A stretch of 64,000 nucleotides of DNA from Diphasiastrum complanatum (lineage: Eukaryota > Streptophyta > Lycopodiopsida > Lycopodiales > Lycopodiaceae): assembly GCA_029204225.1 (NCBI GenBank), contig CM055092.1, forward strand, positions 74,850,383 to 74,914,382, in the 5' to 3' direction. Positions within the stretch are counted from its first letter, which is position 1, and every line of letters starts with the position of its first letter. The notes beneath the pieces are model-generated. The model ran no database searches, was not told the origin of the DNA, and saw only the letters and a program-made list of their open reading frames with translations. Below, one piece after another: positions 37,801 through 49,965 of the stretch. The position numbers were made by a program, and so were the translations under genes.

Positions 37801-38787
37801 AGAGAAAAACTCCCTTTTACTAGTCATGTGTGAACTAGCACCCGAGTCAATCCACCAAGGATCTTCTCCTTTGAAGCTTGTTGAAGAAAATATGGACATC
37901 ATGAGAGAGTCCTCATGTGAACTCTCCTCCTCCTCCTCTTTGCTCATGTTGGCTTGGCTTTGATCTTGCTTCCTCTTGAAGCATTCCGAGGCATAATGCC
38001 CCATCTTGCTACAATAGTAGCACTTCACCTTTGATTTGTCCTTCTTGACTTTGGTGGTTGATGGAGATGCCTTTGGGGGTCCTTCTTGATCCTCAAGCTT
38101 TGTAGACTTCTTGAATGTTGATCCTTTGCCTTTGGACTTGCCTTTGCCTTTGGTGAAGAGAGCTTGGTCATCTCCACCTTGGATGGAAAGCCTATCCATC
38201 CTCTCTTGCATTTGGCTCCTTCTTGATTCCTCGGCCATGAGTGTGCCTTGGAGTTCTTCAAATATGGGTAGCTTACCCATAATTGCATATCCCTGAACCA
38301 AATTGTCAAATTCAAAGCTTAGTCCATTCAATATGAGTTGAACAAGCTCTTCATCCTTGATAGGGTCACCTATAAAGGCTAGCTCTTTGTTCAATTCCTT
38401 TACTCTTAGGACAAAAGTATGTGCACTCTCTCCTTTCTTTTGATAGCTTCTATAGATTTGATTCTTCAAAGCTAACATTCTAGTTTGGTTCTTGGATTCA
38501 TAGACCTTTTGCAAAGTCTCCCAAGCATCTTGAGCTGAAGTTCAATCTCCTACCTCTCTTAAGAGTTCATTTGCAACATTCATTTTTATGCAATGTAGTG
38601 CAACATTGCACCTCTTGATGTATTTGGCTTTTTCTTGAGGATGAATAGGTTCACCCTCCTTACCATTTACAATTTCCATCAGATCTTGCATGATCATGAT
38701 AGATTCCATTCTAACTTTCCATATGGAATAGTTAGTTTTGTTGAGCCTTTCATTAGTATCCAAAAGATATGCATTTATAGATGCCAT
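34819..38787 (-). CDS. copia E gag-pol polyprotein, one in-frame stop
   Basis: Ty1/copia polyprotein. The frame opens at 38,787 (MASINAYLLDTNERLN) and is interrupted once by TGA at 38,542-38,544. It then stays open for 1231 codons to 34,819. Order: gag with zinc knuckle CYYCSKMGHYASEC; aspartic protease WWIDSGASSHM; GAG-pre-integrase LWHKRLEHVNSGSM; integrase core with Asp in LRSDNGGEF and Glu in NGVAERRNRT; RT with LLIYVDDIIIS; RNase H with STEAEYKAL and ARSKHIEICHHFV. The order protease-integrase-RT-RNase H defines copia. All visible catalytic residues look intact, so only the gag stop clearly disables it. It could be mobilised in trans. Confidence 0.95.
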
Positions 38788-39584
38788 CTAGTCTCCTAAT
38801 CAAGGACTTGACACAAATGAAGGTTACTTCTATTGATTTGATTGAAGGTCTACCTTATCCCACTTCTTAGGGACCTGAAAAGATCAGTAATAGACTTCCT
38901 ATAAAGATCTAAGAATGATCTCTAACAAAATCAAATCATAGAATACTAGAAATAATGCACTTGCTTGATTGAAGTAGACAATACTAGTAGAATTGCCCCT
39001 CTTTCTATAAAGAACATTAAAGCTTCCAAATGATCTGATCAAGAGTGAATTTCAGCAACCTAATATACCTTTAAAATCACTTGTAAAAGATCTAAATGGA
39101 ACTTAATGAGGATGCAACACAATCTACTATCCAATCACAAGCAAAAAATGATCAAAATTGATGAAAAATTGATCTAATTTGGTGCATAAGTCAAGCAATG
39201 GTTGGACTGAACCTAAATCACTTTAGGAGGTGTCTACTACACCTTAGAACAGCCTTGAAGAGTCCCCAAAACTCTGATCTTCCCTCTCCTTGAATGCTAG
39301 AAAGCCTCCTCTATGAAATCACCTCCAAAACTCGCTTAGAAATCAATGCTTGGAGCAAGCAAAACTTGCTATCTTGGTAATGTGAATTGAATTCAACTTT
39401 GCCTCTGGTTTTAGACACCTAAACACCTGCAAATGAAGTCACACAACACCAATCTCCAATGTATTTGACTCACTTTGAGTTCTAGAATCAATACTAGATG
39501 CTAAGATCCAATCTACACAAGATTTAGATAAAAAATTGTGATCAAATTGAATGAAAATCAAGGATTTAGCTCATTTCAGCCTTT

Positions 39585-39598
39585 AGGCTCTGATACCA
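39585..39598 (-). other. copia E primer-binding site
   Basis: The minus strand reads TGGTATCAGAGCC immediately after the 5' LTR end, complementary to plant initiator tRNA-Met. Confidence 0.9.
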
Positions 39599-40280
39599 TG
39601 TAAAAATTACAGCAAATAAGGATTCTAAAACACTTGAAATGATGAGGGAAACAATAGATTATGATTTCATAAGATTAGCACAAGTTGAACCATCAAAATC
39701 CATCAAAAATCTATGCTTGAACCTCACTAAATGGCCCAAATCCTTGAAGAAGGCTTCACACGTGTGAAAGTACGGCCTCCCACAGTCTGAGTATTGTACA
39801 CCAGACCTACATTCAATCCTATAATCATTAGTAATCACAAGTACTCAAACAATTATGAACATAGAGAGCAATTGCACCATTATGAGAGAAAAAACATGAA
39901 ATTGCTTGATTGATTTTGGTGAGATATCATCACCTATATATACATGATCCATCACGGTTTTGGGCAGGTATGAGTAGCCCTAAACCTATCCCTAATGCTA
40001 ATTTTGGTGGATCTTTCATCCCTACCAAGTTAGGGTTGGAATCTTGGAGATCCCTCAACAACGCAAAAATTACCAAAAATAGCTCCTATTTTTTCTCCCT
40101 TGTATCTAAGCATAATTTGGACTCATTCCAAAGGTTCTAACACTTAGGTCTACTTGAGAACATCCTTATGAATGGAATCCTATGCTATTTGGCACGTGTG
40201 ACAAGCCACATCATGACCATCTAACTATTTACAAGTCATATGACCAAAACTAGTCAAGCTAGAATTGTGAATTTTTAACA
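39599..40280 (-). repeat. 5' LTR of copia E
   Basis: 682 bp, same length as the 3' LTR. TATA box at 39,935-39,942 and CACACGTGTG at 39,757-39,766, at the same offsets as in the other LTR. The visible differences from the 3' LTR all fall within the first 60 bp by plus coordinate (U5 end). Confidence 0.95.
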
Positions 40281-40285
40281 TTTTG
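40281..40285. other. target-site duplication TTTTG (right)
   Basis: Pairs with 34,118-34,122. Confidence 0.9.
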
Positions 40286-42149
40286 CACATTCACACAAAG
40301 TTCTATTTTTTCTCTCAGCAACTCCATTTTGCTGAGGAGTATATGAACAAGAAAACTTTCTTTGAATACCCTCTCTCTCACAGAAGTCTTTAAACTTATT
40401 GGAAGTGTATTCTCCTCCACTATCACTGCTTAAAGCTTTTAACTTGAAAGGAAACTGCTTCTCTACATAAGCTTTGAAAGTAAGAAAAACATCATAGACC
40501 ATGGATTTTGAATACATCATATAGATCCAATAATATATTGTATAATCATCTACAAAAGAGACAAAGCAGTTGGCTCTTCCTTTGCTCTTAGTTGATGAGA
40601 AATGAACATCAAAGTGTACAAGTTCAAATGGTTGCTTTGTCTTGATACTTGATCTAGGAAAAGGCCTTCTGTGTGACTTTGCTAGCACACAAGCTTCACA
40701 AGGTAGAAGCTCCTTTGACAGTGTCTTTGGTAGACCAACAACTTTTCCTTCTTTGACCATAGATTGCATGGCTTTGAAATTGGGATGACCCAATCTCTTG
40801 TGCCACAGATCCTCCTGTAGAACTTTGGTATCATAAGCAATATCTGAAATGTTAGCACTCTCCCTAGAATCTAGTTTGTACAACTTACCAATTCTAGATC
40901 CTCTAGCAATAACTTCATTTTCTCTTGAGATTATACACTTGTCAACTTGAAACTTGACATCCAATCCACTATCAAACAACTGTCCTACACTAATGAGATT
41001 CTTGGTCAATCTAGGTACATACAGTACATCATGTAAGCAAAAAGATTTTGATGATGATGCATGTAATGGAATACTACCTATTCTTTCAATTCTACACTCT
41101 ACATCATTAGCAGTATAGATTGATCTTTTTGCACCTAGATATGGCATGAGATTAGTGAAAGAGTTCCTAGAACTAGACATATGGGAACTAGCACTATCTA
41201 TCCACCAGACTTCTTCATTCTTAAAAGGAAAAGATGAAAAAGTAGACATCATTAATGAATTCTCTCTTTCACTCTCTACACCCTCACACTCATCCTCATT
41301 AGTAAAGTTAGCTTGCTTAGATTGGTTCTTCTTATTGAAACAGTTTGATTCATAGTGTCCTTTCTTGCCACAGAAAAAACACTTGATCTTTGACAGCTTC
41401 TTCTTGCCACTGGATGTTGCAGCTTGTGAGGACTGATCCTCACCACCTTCTTTGGCTTTGTCCTTCTTGAAGTGTTGTTGTCCTTTGCCCTTGCCTCTTG
41501 ACTTGTCTATGATGAAGAGTGTTTTGTCATCTTCACCATCTTTCAATATAAGTCTGTTGATCTTCAGCATCTTGTTCTCTTGCCTACTTTCTTTAGCAAT
41601 GAAAACACCTTGCAGTGTCTCCAAGGCTGGAAGATCCTCCCTGACAGCATAAGTTTGCACAATATTGTCATACTCATCTCTAAGTCCATTTAGGACTACT
41701 TGAACAAGTTCAGTGTTCTTAAGAGGATCACTAATACCAGCTAACTCTTGATGAAGATCTTTAACTCTCATGACATATGATGAAGCACTCTCATCTACTC
41801 TCTGATAACTTAGAAATATTTGGTTTCTAAGTGTAAGCAATCTAGAAGTATTTTTTATTTCATAGACTATTATTAGAGTATCCCAAGCTTCCTTGACAGT
41901 GGTGCATGTACTGATCTCTCTTAACACTTCATTAGTAGCATTCATTTTTATAGAATGAAGGGCAATTTTGGTTCTTTTGTGGAATGCTGCAGCTTCATTA
42001 GGTGCAGCAGGTTCTTCTTCAGCTCCACTCACAATACCCATTACATCCTGTAGAATCAATAATGATTCCATTTTGATCTTCCACATTGCATAATTGAAAG
42101 ATGTTAATCTCTCACTATGCTCTAAGAAATGTGAACCAGATGAAGACAT
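40286..42149 (-). pseudogene. copia B: gag, protease and integrase, cut by copia E
   Basis: An open minus-strand frame of 624 codons starts at 42,149 (MSSSGSHFLEHSERLT). It contains a UBN2-type gag, zinc knuckle CFFCGKKGHYESNC, protease WWIDSASSHM (the Gly of the usual D-S-G-A is missing, which probably inactivates it), GAG-pre-integrase LWHKRLGHPNFKAM and integrase with ALSSDSGGEY and NGVAERKNRT. The stop codon comes from the first bases of the copia E LTR (TGTTAA). The integrase continues at 34,117-33,805. The clean frame suggests copia B was fairly young when interrupted. Confidence 0.9.
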
Positions 42150-42899
42150 CTTCTTGGTGAGAAATTCTAGTAATGATAAAAAATGGAGTTGAAAGGATGT
42201 TGCTTGCTATCTCAATCTAGGATCTAACATAGATGTTGACCACCCTATAAAATCTAGCAATAGATGTGAGAACAAATTCTCAATACAGAAAATCAATCTA
42301 TCTTGAATTTGGATCTTGCTTCAGTCACAAAAGAAGAAGCACATGCAAGCAAGAAGTCTATCTCTCCCACGAGTTTCAAAGTACTGATAAACTCTCTAGG
42401 AACTTACTTTCAATTCAAACATAGTAATATGTGTGAAATGAAAAGTATAAGACCTCAGAACACTCACTTCTATCCAAATCTACTTGATTGACAGTGAAAA
42501 TTGATAAAAATGGTGAAAAAGACAGATGTGTGCTCACTTTGGCATATCCCACGATTTGAGTACCCTCTCAAACTCTCTGATTGCCTAAAAATCTTCTAAA
42601 AACTAATCAAATTGATTTAGAAACAAGAGCAACACATTCCACTCTTTAATACCTATCCAACAAGCTATAGAACATCAAATCTGGATCATTCCTTGAGAAG
42701 TAGCACTCATTAATGAGGGCTGATTTCACACGTGTGAGCTCTCTGTCCGTACAGAGCTCCACTGGATCAGATCAGCCTTGATTTGATCCACGGATTGCTT
42801 GTTTCTCAGTGAGTTTGAATCCCTTTCCAAAATCCGAGTTCTTGCAAGCAAAAACATTGATGATATGATGTATACACCCTCACCTCTTCAAAGCATGGA
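42150..42899 (-). other. copia B 5' leader
   Basis: Untranslated sequence between the PBS and gag of copia B. It carries the G-box palindrome CACACGTGTG at 42,727-42,736, followed within 20 bp by CCGTAC. No coding is seen. Confidence 0.6.
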
Positions 42900-42911
42900 G
42901 CTCTGATACCA
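42900..42911 (-). other. copia B primer-binding site
   Basis: The minus strand reads TGGTATCAGAGC, the initiator-Met type, next to a TG boundary at 42,912. Confidence 0.75.
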
Positions 42912-43260
42912 TGTGCGAACTTCACCACACACCCTACAAGATCTTACTGAGGTGTTGTGATTGCACAAGATTGATCAAAGAACAGTATGGTTGAAAAATC
43001 TAAGACAAGAGCACAATGGCATACATCTGATGAAAAATTCTAACTCTTCACTATGAGAAATGAATGTCAGAAATAATTCTAAGTGTTCAGTATGGGAAAA
43101 AAAGACTGCTCTCGGGTAGAGAGAGAAAATCAAGCATAGAAAACTCAAGTAGAGAGAATGAGTCCAAAACACCAAAATCTCAATATTCACAATGTGGGAA
43201 AACATGCCCAGCTTTTCCTACATGAGAGAGACTCGAATCCCTACAGTGGAGTTGCATGGA
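42912..43260 (-). repeat. copia B 5' LTR (right boundary uncertain)
   Basis: The sequence right of the PBS should be the 5' LTR. The inner boundary (TGTGCGAACTTC on +) is set by the PBS. The outer boundary is not visible because copia C sequence starts by about 43,284 and the 3' LTR of copia B is not in the window. Confidence 0.45.
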
Positions 43261-43283
43261 AAGTTTACTTAACTGAACTAATT

Positions 43284-46006
43284 CACCTACCATAGATCAG
43301 TCGAATCAAAGGCAAGATCATGATCAGCAAGTAGAGAGGACCAGCAAAGGCAACTGGAAGAGCAAGGGTAGGTCGAAGCAACAAGGTGAAGATAAGAAGA
43401 CTTGTGTGAGATGCAGAAGAGACGGGCATACAGTAGATACATGCTGGCTCAATCCCAAGATTGAGTGTATTCACTGCCACAAGAAGGGTCATGCAGCCAT
43501 GGATTGCCATCAGAACCCGAGAAACAAATCAGCGCAAAACAAACAGGAGAACAACAACAGTTCATCCTATGTCGAGGAGCCCGAGAGCTCGATAATGGGC
43601 AAAGAAAGAACGAACAGAAACTGTTCGACCACCTACATCTGTGAAGACATGTGTGCAACATCAACATCTGACACACATGAGGTGATCCTAGACTCGAGAG
43701 CCACCTCACACTTCGTGACATCAAGACAAATCATGTCTGATTTCAGAAGTGCAGATCCTTCAAGATTCATAGTTCTTGGAGATGGATCTAAACATCAAAT
43801 GAACGGTATTGGTTCACTATGACTCAACACCAACGACAGAGACAGATGCCTCGAAGATGTTCTGTTCGTGCCTACTTTGCAACAAGACTTGCTTTCTGTG
43901 GCAAGAATAGCAGATGCAGGGATGTGTGTGATGTTTTCTGACGAAGCATGCAACATGATTGACGCCAGTACCAGTACATTGATCGCTCAAGGAAGAAGAA
44001 AAGAAAACTTATATCATCTGAAGGTACGCCTACCTGCAAATCAGGTGCATCAGACTCATGATGACCAGCCAGACACTCTGTGGCACAAAAGACTCTGCCA
44101 CATGAACAATGGCACTTTACCACAAATGGATCTAGGCCATGAACGAAGAGATGGAGTCCATGAGGAAGAATCAGATATGGACATTGCAGCCATTACCACA
44201 TAAGCGCAAGACTGTCAAATGCAAATGGGTTTTCAAGCTCAAATACGGACCAGATGGGAATGTGACAAAATACAAGGCAAGACTGGTAGCGAAGGGATTC
44301 TCTCAGAGATATGGCATTGACTACTCTGAAACCTTCTCTCATGTCGTCAAACATTCGTCCCTACGTCTGTTATTTGCATATGCTGCAGCTTATGACCTCA
44401 GGATCCACATTGTGGACGAGAAGACAGCCTTCCTGCATGGCGAGCTAGACGAAGAGGTCTATATGGATCAACCCCCAAGATATGTCTCAAATTCACTTCC
44501 TGACTATGCATGCAGAATGCATAGAAGTACCTACGGTCTGAAACAATCAGCCCGATAATGGTACAAGAAGAAAGATCAAGCCCTGAAATCATTAGGATTC
44601 AAGCCTCTGTTAGCTGATTCTAATGTGTATGTCAGAGTTACAGATAGGTAGATCATCATTGTGACTGTGTACGTGGACGACACCTTGATACTTTGCAGGA
44701 GTGAGCAGCTGATTGCTGAAGTGAAGACAGACATCTCGAAACATTTTGAGATTGTGGATCAAGGAGAAGCCAGGTGTTACCTAGGCTTGCAAATTGAAAG
44801 GGACTATGAGGGAGGTAAGCTATACCTTCACCAGTCCAGATACACCCAGAAGATCCTAGAGAATTTTGGGATGCTGAACTGCAAAGGAGCGCATACTCCA
44901 ATGCTCGCAAAGACGATGCTGACAAATGATGACTGTCCGAAGATTGAGGAAGAGAGAGAACAGATGCAGCTCACACCTTATAGGAAGCTGATAGGATCAC
45001 TGATGTACCTTGTAGACAACACACGCCTTGATATTGCTTATGCAGTATTCAGGATGAGCCAATTTTCCACGAATCCAGGCTCAACACATTGGAAGATTGC
45101 AAAATGAATTTTGCAATATCTTCAATTAACGAGAGATTATGGCTTGTGCTATTGTCGTGATGCAGATTTCAGGATACTTTCCTACAGCGATGCTAGCCAT
45201 TAGAGGAGTTCTAAATCCAAAACAGACCCTTTGTAAAAATTCTTTTTATAATTTTTCTCAATTTTTTCTTACACATGGACCAATCAAAACACTCAAATTT
45301 AAAATCTACGTAACGTAACTTTTTGAGTCCACATTTTGATTTCACACTAAAAATGGCATAACTTTTTAGTGGTAAGTCCAAATTTAGCAAAGTTTGGTGC
45401 ATTGAAAAGCGCTTGGCAAGAACTTTCCAATGATATGTTACATGACATACTTATGAGCTACGATTAAAAAGTTATGGCAAGTCATATTATATTTTAATAA
45501 TATAAACTACATCTTGCACGAATTCTTAAAGGGTCTTTTTGGAGCTCAAAACTCCTCTAATGTGGGCATCTCTCAAGGACGATTGTAAAAGCATCTCAGG
45601 AGGGTGCACCATCGCATCAGGAGCAGCAGTTCTATGGGTCAGCAAAAGGCAAACCATTGTGGCCCAGTCATCCTGCGAAGCAGAATATGTTGCAGCAGCA
45701 AAGATGGCCAACGAGATAATCTGGCTAAGGCAGTTCCTGGACGAATTGGAAGAAACAAAAAACGAGCCTCTGGTCTTGCAAATGGACAACACCTCTGCAA
45801 TACACTTGACGAAAGATCTCGTGTTCCATTCCAGAACAAAGCACATTGCGATCAAGTACCACCTGATCAGGGATCTAATTAAAAAGAAGATGTTGCAGAC
45901 CACCTTCATCGGAACGAAAGACATGGTTGCTGACATCTTCACTAAAGCCTTGGACAAAGGACTTTCTGAGAGACAAAGGAGCAATCTCGAGATCGTACAG
46001 CTATAA
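43284..46006 (+). pseudogene. copia C: gag-pol remnant lacking the integrase core, with a MITE insertion
   Basis: Plus strand. Gag end with two zinc knuckles (CVRCRRDGHTVDTC and CIHCHKKGHAAMDC); protease VILDSRATSHF, where the Gly of D-S-G is replaced by Arg; GAG-pre-integrase DTLWHKRLCHMNNG. It then jumps directly to the RT start (AMNEEMESMRKNQIW), so the integrase catalytic core is deleted. RT has YVDDTLIL; RNase H has SCEAEYVAAAK and HSRTKHIAIKYH. Stops at about 44,557, 44,650 and 45,105, plus a 365-bp insertion at 45,198, make it inactive. The gag N-terminus is missing at the junction with copia B. Confidence 0.85.
45198..45562. mobile_element. 365-bp MITE with CATTAG ends (family member 3)
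   Basis: Left end CATTAGAGGAGTTCTAAATC and right end (reverse complement) CATTAGAGGAGTTTTGAGCT are followed in both by CCAAAA and AGACCCTTT, a terminal inverted repeat of about 38 bp. It interrupts copia C RNase H. Precise removal joins GATGCTAGC to TGGGCATCT, restoring the frame of the conserved Ser-Asp-Ala-x-Trp-Ala segment with no target duplication. The interior has a CATAACTTTTTAGTGGTAAG unit shared with the larger family members. Non-coding. Confidence 0.85.
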
Positions 46007-46990
46007 TGCTTTGAGAGGGAGCTGAAGAAATAGAACGTTTCTGTTTACAAAGCCTTGCTAGCTTTTAGCCCTCTGCCTGACGAAGATGTTCGCGAACACG
46101 AAAGCCAAGAGACACGAAACACGAAAGTTTCACGAACACCTGACGAAAAGACACGAACGCGAAAGATTCGCGAACGAGAATCTTTTGCGGTCCAACACGA
46201 GAAACTCAGACGGTGGGAACGAAACCAACGACGCGACATGAAAAATGTCGCGAAACTTTTTCTGCCCTCACGCTCTAAAGAGTACCAGCAAAGATCATGC
46301 AAGTACCCAGAAGTACAGATATCTGATCTGATGGCATGACGTCAACAGATACACTCTAGGTCATGGCTAATCTGCCACTCTTGTAATTTCCTGATTAGTT
46401 GTAGATGCTTAATCACTCTAATCTTAAGGTTACACAGAGCGACTATATACTTACTGGATAATACTTGACACAAATGAATACACATGAAGTAGTCTGATGC
46501 TAGTAAGCAATCAAGATGAAAAATACAGACAAGTCCGCCTGCGTGCGAGACGAGTTTTGTGATCAAGATCCATAGAGATCCACAAGTTCGCTAGTAAGCG
46601 AGACATCCATTCGTGAGAGAACTGTATTTCTCTCACGCCAACGCACTGCGTGGATCTGCATGCAGTGCTTGAAGAATTAGAGAAAATCAATAGATGATCT
46701 TGTAAACGTTGTGCACATGTCAATTTATGATGTATGATCTTGAATGCAAATGTGTCTACTGTTATTCGTGTGTCTGATTCTCCCATTCATTTAATTCCTC
46801 ACATTGGTTGAACTTGTTGAATGCTACATTAATTTATAAATGTAGATCAGCAATGCCTGACTACATTCTGCAGGACTGTAGGAGTGATTCAGTTGGCAGT
46901 GTCCAACAACCGCATCTAAACTCCATCCGAAACGCGTTGCTTCGCTTTCGCGACCGTTTTGCGAATTTTTTATCCATTAGAAAATGTATA
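46007..46990 (+). repeat. putative copia C 3' LTR region with CGAA-rich array
   Basis: Follows the RNase H stop and a purine-rich stretch (GAGAGGGAGCTGAAGAAATAG). From 46,089 to 46,190 CGAA, CACGAA and TTCGCGAA motifs are dense, including two perfect TTCGCGAA palindromes (46,089-46,096; 46,167-46,174) and the inverted pair AAAGATTC/GAATCTTT. GC content is higher than in the surroundings. The LTR ends could not be fixed because the 5' partner is absent. Confidence 0.4.
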
Positions 46991-47560
46991 AGTCAAGCTT
47001 GAGTAGATTCAAATTTGAATGTTGGACACATTGAATCTAGTCCCAAAAATAGTAGGGTTTTTTATTATGGAGGGAAACCAAGTGACAATTTAGGTTTTGG
47101 ACCTACTATAAAATGATGTAACTCGTTGAAAGATGGATCACTCTCTCTCTCTCTCTTCTCATTCATGCTTATACATGGTTCTCTTGGGTTCTAGTATCCA
47201 TTGGCGTATTATATTTTGTGTGTAGAATGCTCATTAAATGCTATTTTGAGATCCACACGTGTGAAATAGTAGCTTACTATTATTGTACGGACAACAACAT
47301 TATTTTATGTTTTAGTTCATGTTTGATCAAGATCTATTAAAGTTTGCATCTCATTCTTAGTGTAGATGTTGATTTTTCTACATTGGCAAGATTGGTGAGT
47401 TGCTTGTTTTTGTAACCAAAGATCAATTGTAGGTTTGGATCTTAGTGGATCTCAAATGTTTCACAAGTATCAATTTTACAAAGGCATTTATTCTTGTAAT
47501 TAGATTATTATCTATTCGTTTTGTTTGCAATAAGTACATCACACAATCTTCACATTAAAA
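46991..47560. other. transposon-like leader or LTR DNA, no gene
   Basis: Contains (CT)n near 47,141 and CACACGTGTG at 47,254-47,263 followed by a TGTACGGAC motif, as in the copia leaders elsewhere in the window. It is probably LTR or leader of the RT fragment just downstream. Confidence 0.4.
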
Positions 47561-47614
47561 AAAAATGGACATTCAAACCGCTCTCTTGAATGCTACATTC
47601 AATAATATATCTAC

Positions 47615-47863
47615 ATGTATCACTTTGAAAGCTTTCTTTTGGAGGGCCACGAACATCAAGTTTTTGAGTTGCACAAAGCTCCATATGGGCTCAAACAAGC
47701 TCCAACATATTGGTTTCAAAGGATAAATTATTACTTTTTGGAATGTAATTTTACTCCCAATGCTTCAAATTCGATTTTATATATCAAGCATGATGGTCCA
47801 TGTCTTGTCATTGTTGGCTTATATGTTGATGATGCATTATTGTTTAACAATAGTATTGATTGA
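47615..47863 (+). pseudogene. Ty1/copia reverse transcriptase fragment
   Basis: The 82-residue frame has APYGLKQAPTYWFQRI and GLYVDDALLF, the copia RT GLKQAP and YVDD motifs. The rest of pol is missing. Downstream reading after a stop resembles the following DLG region only weakly. Confidence 0.75.
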
Positions 47864-47950
47864 TTAAAAATGTTGGAAATTGATTCCACTTCAACACTTC
47901 TCAATGATCCTCCTATTAGGTGGTTGTACATTGTTACTATGTCTCAATTA

Positions 47951-49965
47951 CAAAGCAAAACACGTTAAGCTATGGAAGAAATCAATCCACATTTTTAAAC
48001 TTGATTTTTGCACAAGCTCGATATCTAGAAATGCATCGCAATTTTGAGTACAAGGATCAAATTCAAGATTAGCATTCGATCTCTTGTTCTTGAACTTCTT
48101 GGCATCTTTCATGGCATCCAATCGCGAAGTGGCATTTAGAATTTTGGTCTTTAGTCTTTACCTTGAGTCATCGTCACAACTTGGCATCTTTCGTGGCAGC
48201 AAACTCAAAAAGCGACCTTCAATCTCTTGGTCTTGACCTTGAGTCTCTTTGATGACATGTCGCCTTTCGTAAGCAACCTTCTTTCAAATTCTTGATCTTG
48301 ATCTTGAGTCTAGATTTTAACTACGTGCCTTCTGCAAAGACCATCTTAAAATCTTGATCTTGATCTCGAGTCTAACTTAATTTGGCAACTTATGACCAAC
48401 TTCAAAATCCAAGCTCGACACCCTCCATTCAACAAAAGGGCTTCCCATATGTTTGTGCTAGAATCTACTATGTAAGAAAATATTCCAAACTACTCGTCCA
48501 ACTTCCCTACCACCTACATTTATAATGGATATTTCACATTGCATATATTCGTCATTTTAAACTGTATTTTTAGTTGCATCTGCAAGTGGTGATCAATGCC
48601 ATAGCAAACCTAAATTAGAGGGAATGATTTTCAAATCTTGTTTGTAAATTGTATAAATGTCTACATGAGAGATGACATTATCATTGAACTTCTAGTGTAC
48701 TGTAATTCACAACTTTTATCAAAGTTTTGATTTCTCTAGCATTGTCATTGTAAATCTTAATTTGCAATTTCTTCTATGCATTGACATTTCTACTCCAAGG
48801 GGATGTGTTCTCGCTACTATCGTACCTTTGTGATAGTACAAGAGGTTCATAAGTGGGAATTTGTGGAAATTTGCAAATGCAATTTTGCTCCATTTAGGGA
48901 CTTGATTAAAAGGCAACTTGCAAGGACACACTCGACATACTGTTTACATGCACAGCATATATCCATGCTACACAACACTTGAGACAAACATTATCCCAAG
49001 CTGTTGTAACTCGTAGAAGTAGCTCTATCAAGAGACTGCAATAATGAGGATATCTGCTTCATAAAGATGTTCCCAAGTTTATATGATCAAGTGGCTGAGT
49101 TTTGCTCGTTGTCAATTGATTGGAAAAGATAAACTAAGTCTAAAAGTAAAAAAATATCTCGTTGGCTGCAACGTTTGAGGACAGCAGACCATGGTAGGGG
49201 GCAGCAATTCGCTCTTAACTTGCCTCCATGGAATAAAGGCTATTGGCTAGCATGACAATCACAACCTTTAATGAGCTACAAAAACGCTATAGTTCTGAAC
49301 CATATTCCACTTTTTTACTTTTGCTCTTGTTATCTTGCGCCATTAACATGCGTTGCACATGCCTCAGGTTGTCTACTTGTTATCATTGACGATGAGCAAT
49401 TTCGACTTCTGAAAATAGTTTTGGACAAAACGATTTTTCTTCTAATCAAGATCCACTTTGACATTTGCTGCCGTAACAAATGCAACATGAGTTGGATAGC
49501 AAAACCACAGTGAGTAAGATATGGAACTCCAGTTTCTCAGCATAAAACAGATAGTGAACCTTTCAGAAAATGCACTGCAAGAGTAATAATTAGATTGGTC
49601 CTAAGCTGAAGCCAAGGACACACAAGGACTATGAAAAAAATTGCCATGCTTATGAAAATCCATAGTCAATGGGGACCCCACAGAGCCAACAGGCTACATC
49701 AACTTAAATGGATTCAGAAAAGTTATTTCTTACAACCATAACAACTGTATTATCTACAGGTGGTGATGTAATAGTCTTTACAAAAGCTTAAGATATAATA
49801 CACTTGAACCTACAGGTACTTTGCTTTTTGCAGAACACTACTGAGGATAACAAGTACTTTCCAGCTTATTCAGCTGGAGCATTATTCAAAATTTAGCAAG
49901 TCATCCTGTGTAAAAACAATCCTGCATGATATCACGATGAATTCCACTGCTTAAACATGCGGAAA
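47951..49965. other. intergenic DNA with a degenerate repeat; 3' flank of the BPI/LBP gene
   Basis: From 48,040 to 48,400 a loose repeat (TCTTGATCTTGA(T/C)CT..GAGTCT, period about 75-90 bp) is visible. The right part (about 49,500-49,965) should include the 3' UTR of the minus-strand BPI/LBP gene. No other gene was recognised. Confidence 0.4.

Larger units (their letters stand above)
34123..40280 (-). mobile_element. copia E: full-length, young Ty1/copia retrotransposon (6158 bp)
   Basis: Two 682-bp LTRs (34,123-34,804 and 39,599-40,280) begin TGTTAAAAATTC and end ATTTTTACA on the minus strand. By eye they differ at only about three positions. A TTTTG duplication flanks the element, an initiator-Met PBS follows the 5' LTR, and AGGAGGAG serves as polypurine tract before the 3' LTR. 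Nearly the whole gag-pol is open. It is inserted into the integrase of copia B and so is younger than copia B. Confidence 0.97.
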
